DNA from: PALSA-1006 sp041660815
Lineage (GTDB): Bacteria > Pseudomonadota > Gammaproteobacteria > Burkholderiales > Gallionellaceae
Assembly: GCA_041660815.1 (NCBI GenBank)
Contig: JBAZVN010000011.1
Coordinates: forward strand, 62,001 to 126,000
DNA: 64,000 nucleotides
Direction of reading: 5' to 3'
The notes under the pieces are model-generated. The model made no database searches. It was not told the origin of the DNA and saw only the letters and a list, made by a program, of their open reading frames with translations. The position numbers and the translations under genes are program-made. Numbering within the stretch: the stretch's first letter is position 1; every line of letters begins with the position of its first letter. Positions 62,650 to 64,000 of the stretch are shown here, one piece after another.

Positions 62650-63030
62650 ATGGCCATTTCTTTAGTTTCATCAGTGTCTATGACCGGTGCTCCTGCAATC
62701 GGCGCACGGATGGCAGCACGCACTCCGCCAACCGCACCGCCGGAAGCTGTAAAATTTGCAGTTAAGGAAGAGGCGAAATCGCCAACGCCCTCTGCCGAGC
62801 AAGTTTCTCAAGCAGTTAAGCAGGTCAATGAGAGCTTTACGCAAAAGGGGCAAAATCTTTATGCGGCAATTGAGAAAGACAAAGCAACCGGCATTAACGT
62901 AGTTAAGGTGTTGGACAAAAACACTCAGGAAGTGATTAGTCAATTTCCTTCAAAAGAAATTGTCGCCATGGCTCAGGCGATGAGTCAATCATTACAAGGC
63001 AATGGCGGGCTAATTAGCGCAATGGCATGA
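62650..63030 (+). CDS. flaG: FlaG family protein
   Basis: The 126-residue protein has a low-complexity N-terminus and a FlaG domain from about 50 (VKQVNESFTQKGQNLYAAIEKD; VVKVLDKNTQEVISQFPSKEI). FlaG usually lies beside flagellin and fliD and influences filament length. Here no flagellin, fliD or fliS is adjacent, so it is an orphan or the cluster continues elsewhere. It shares the sigma-28 promoter at 62312 with the small gene upstream. Confidence 0.92.
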   Translation: MAISLVSSVSMTGAPAIGARMAARTPPTAPPEAVKFAVKEEAKSPTPSAEQVSQAVKQVNESFTQKGQNLYAAIEKDKATGINVVKVLDKNTQEVISQFPSKEIVAMAQAMSQSLQGNGGLISAMA

Positions 63031-63045
63031 TTTACAAGCACTAAG

Positions 63046-63080
63046 TAATAGAGCCCGAAAGTTCGGGCCCTATTACTTTT
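63046..63080. terminator. Bidirectional terminator between flaG and the TonB-like gene
   Basis: TAATAGAGCCCGA and TCGGGCCCTATTA form a 13-bp stem with one mismatch around AAGT. It lies 16 bp after the flaG stop and 34 bp from the stop of the converging TonB-like gene. The 3' side on the plus strand ends CTTTTCG. Confidence 0.75.
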
Positions 63081-63113
63081 CGCGCCTTACTGCCGATATA
63101 CTTTCCAAAATCC

Positions 63114-63971
63114 CTACTCACTCTCCAGCTGATCGTTACTGGTGAACATCCAAGTACGGGTAATGCTTAACACATCCGTTTCCTTGCTGATATTTTGCGG
63201 AAAAGCGCTATAGGGCGCCGCCAGCTTAACAATGCGTACTGCGGCGGCATCCAAAATTCGATGTCCTGAAGAGCGATTAATTTCGACATTTTCAACGCTT
63301 CCATCGGCACGAATCGATACCGTTAGTGTCAACTTACCGTATATTTTTTCCTCTCGCGCCTTCTGGGGATAATTCATATTTCCGACTCGCTCAACCTTGC
63401 TGCGCCAGTCTTCCACGTACTGCGCATAACGATATTCCTGAGTACGCGCGCCAATAAACTTGCGCTTGGGCAGCTTCTCGTAGGAATCCATACTTTTGCT
63501 AATCTCGGCTTCAAGCCTTGCTATCTCAAGAGAACGCTGTACTAAATCCGTCCCGCTCATTGCCGTAGCCGCAAGTTGCTGATCCGTTTTTTCTTCCGCC
63601 ACGCTGTAATTACTTTTGAGCTGGGTCATTAACCGCTTGGCTTCCCGCTCCAACTGCTCCACTTGACGCGACGCCTGCTCGGGTGAAAAGTGATCGCTGT
63701 CAGACAATGTAGGCAAAGGCGTCTTCATATGCCGATCATCGGAAGTATTACCACCGCCATCCAAGTTATTCTGTGCCAGCTTTTCAGCCTTAGTGGGACG
63801 ATTTTTCGACTTACTATTGACCAACACCACTTCCAGGGGAAGTAGTGGCGTGGCGACCTCCTTACCCAATTCCGGCAAGGCAATACCGATGCCAAACAAC
63901 GTAGCGGCATGCACCCCCACTGAAAATAAAAAAGAAAAAGCGAAGCGCTTATTTTCGCCAAAAAACATCAT
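63114..63971 (-). CDS. TonB-like protein with coiled-coil spacer
   Basis: The 285-residue protein has a short basic N-terminus, a membrane helix (about 10-32, FAFSFLFSVGVHAATLFGIGIAL), a linker and a charged coiled coil (about 95-145). A TonB C-terminal domain follows (about 185-275; VGNMNYPQKAREEKIYGKLTLTVSIRADGSVENVEI). Unlike the protein at 49804 the spacer is not Pro-rich. exbB/exbD are not visible. It begins 29 bp from the window edge, so its operon context is unknown. Confidence 0.85.
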   Translation of the reverse strand: MMFFGENKRFAFSFLFSVGVHAATLFGIGIALPELGKEVATPLLPLEVVLVNSKSKNRPTKAEKLAQNNLDGGGNTSDDRHMKTPLPTLSDSDHFSPEQASRQVEQLEREAKRLMTQLKSNYSVAEEKTDQQLAATAMSGTDLVQRSLEIARLEAEISKSMDSYEKLPKRKFIGARTQEYRYAQYVEDWRSKVERVGNMNYPQKAREEKIYGKLTLTVSIRADGSVENVEINRSSGHRILDAAAVRIVKLAAPYSAFPQNISKETDVLSITRTWMFTSNDQLESE

Positions 63972-64000
63972 GTAGTCGGTGCCTCTACTGCTGAAACGAA

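Noticed and set aside
1..64000. CRISPR arrays, tRNA or rRNA genes, prophage, full insertion sequences
   Set aside because: I looked for spaced repeats, cloverleaf sequences and transposase motifs and saw none; only the 143-bp palindromic element is mobile-like.

Overview
The window is a continuous stretch of chromosome, almost wholly coding, at roughly 50 % GC as judged by eye. It contains no tRNA, rRNA, CRISPR array, prophage or transposase gene that I can see. Gene content and order point to a Betaproteobacterium, and I would guess the Nitrosomonadales (Gallionella/Sideroxydans/Nitrotoga-like). The pointers are an rpoE-rseA-rseB-rseC-mucD cluster beside nadB, folC-SPOR-cvpA-purF-metZ, rplM-rpsI-argC next to a bactofilin and erpA, dnaX-ybaB-recR behind the SRP RNA, and the small SRP RNA type. 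The genus is inference; protein searches or a core-gene tree would settle it.

Layout. Positions 1-8.7 kb (minus strand): a c-di-GMP pair (PAS-GGDEF-EAL and HD-GYP), then proB, obgE, rpmA, rplU, rho and trxA, with a 143-bp palindromic MITE-like element just upstream of obgE. 8.8-13.1 kb (minus): a membrane-linked methyltransferase, a probable rhodoquinone-biosynthesis gene rquA, yajL, a PAP2 phosphatase, yajQ, ppnP and a macro-domain gene. 13.2-17 kb (minus): argD-argF-argG and rpsT. 17.4-21.3 kb (plus): a CbiB-like membrane protein, an alpha/beta hydrolase, a stand-alone cyclic-nucleotide-binding protein and an outer-membrane barrel. 21.3-25.4 kb (minus): the sigma-E envelope-stress operon with mucD. 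25.7 kb (plus): nadB. 27.3-47.1 kb is one long minus-strand run: ygfX; a Ser/Thr kinase, TssQ-like lipoprotein and class III cyclase/PEGA cluster; rluB-recR-ybaB-dnaX; SRP RNA; fumarase; a histidine kinase and a TPR response regulator; recX-recA; pncC-metZ; purF-cvpA-SPOR-folC; dps. 47.2-49.6 kb (minus): glpD and a glycerophosphodiesterase. 49.8-57.8 kb: a tonB-like gene, pmbA, darP, a BepA-type protease, tyrS, an M23 peptidase and anmK. 57.9-61.4 kb (minus): erpA, bactofilin, a DUF6776-type protein, argC, rpsI and rplM. 61.8-64 kb: an OsmC-like protein, a sigma-28 promoter with a small protein and flaG, and a second TonB-like protein.

Most genes are housekeeping: arginine, proline, methionine, purine, folate and NAD synthesis, SOS repair, ribosomal proteins, and envelope quality control. 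The accessory interest lies in second-messenger signalling. There is c-di-GMP turnover plus YajQ, and a class III nucleotide cyclase plus a stand-alone CNBD protein. Other points are the kinase-lipoprotein-cyclase operon, the putative RquA with its overlapping membrane methyltransferase partner, the macro-domain/PpnP pair, and the sigma-28-driven small protein beside FlaG. I found no clearly new multi-gene system. The kinase/TssQ-like/cyclase operon and the RquA locus are the best candidates for follow-up.
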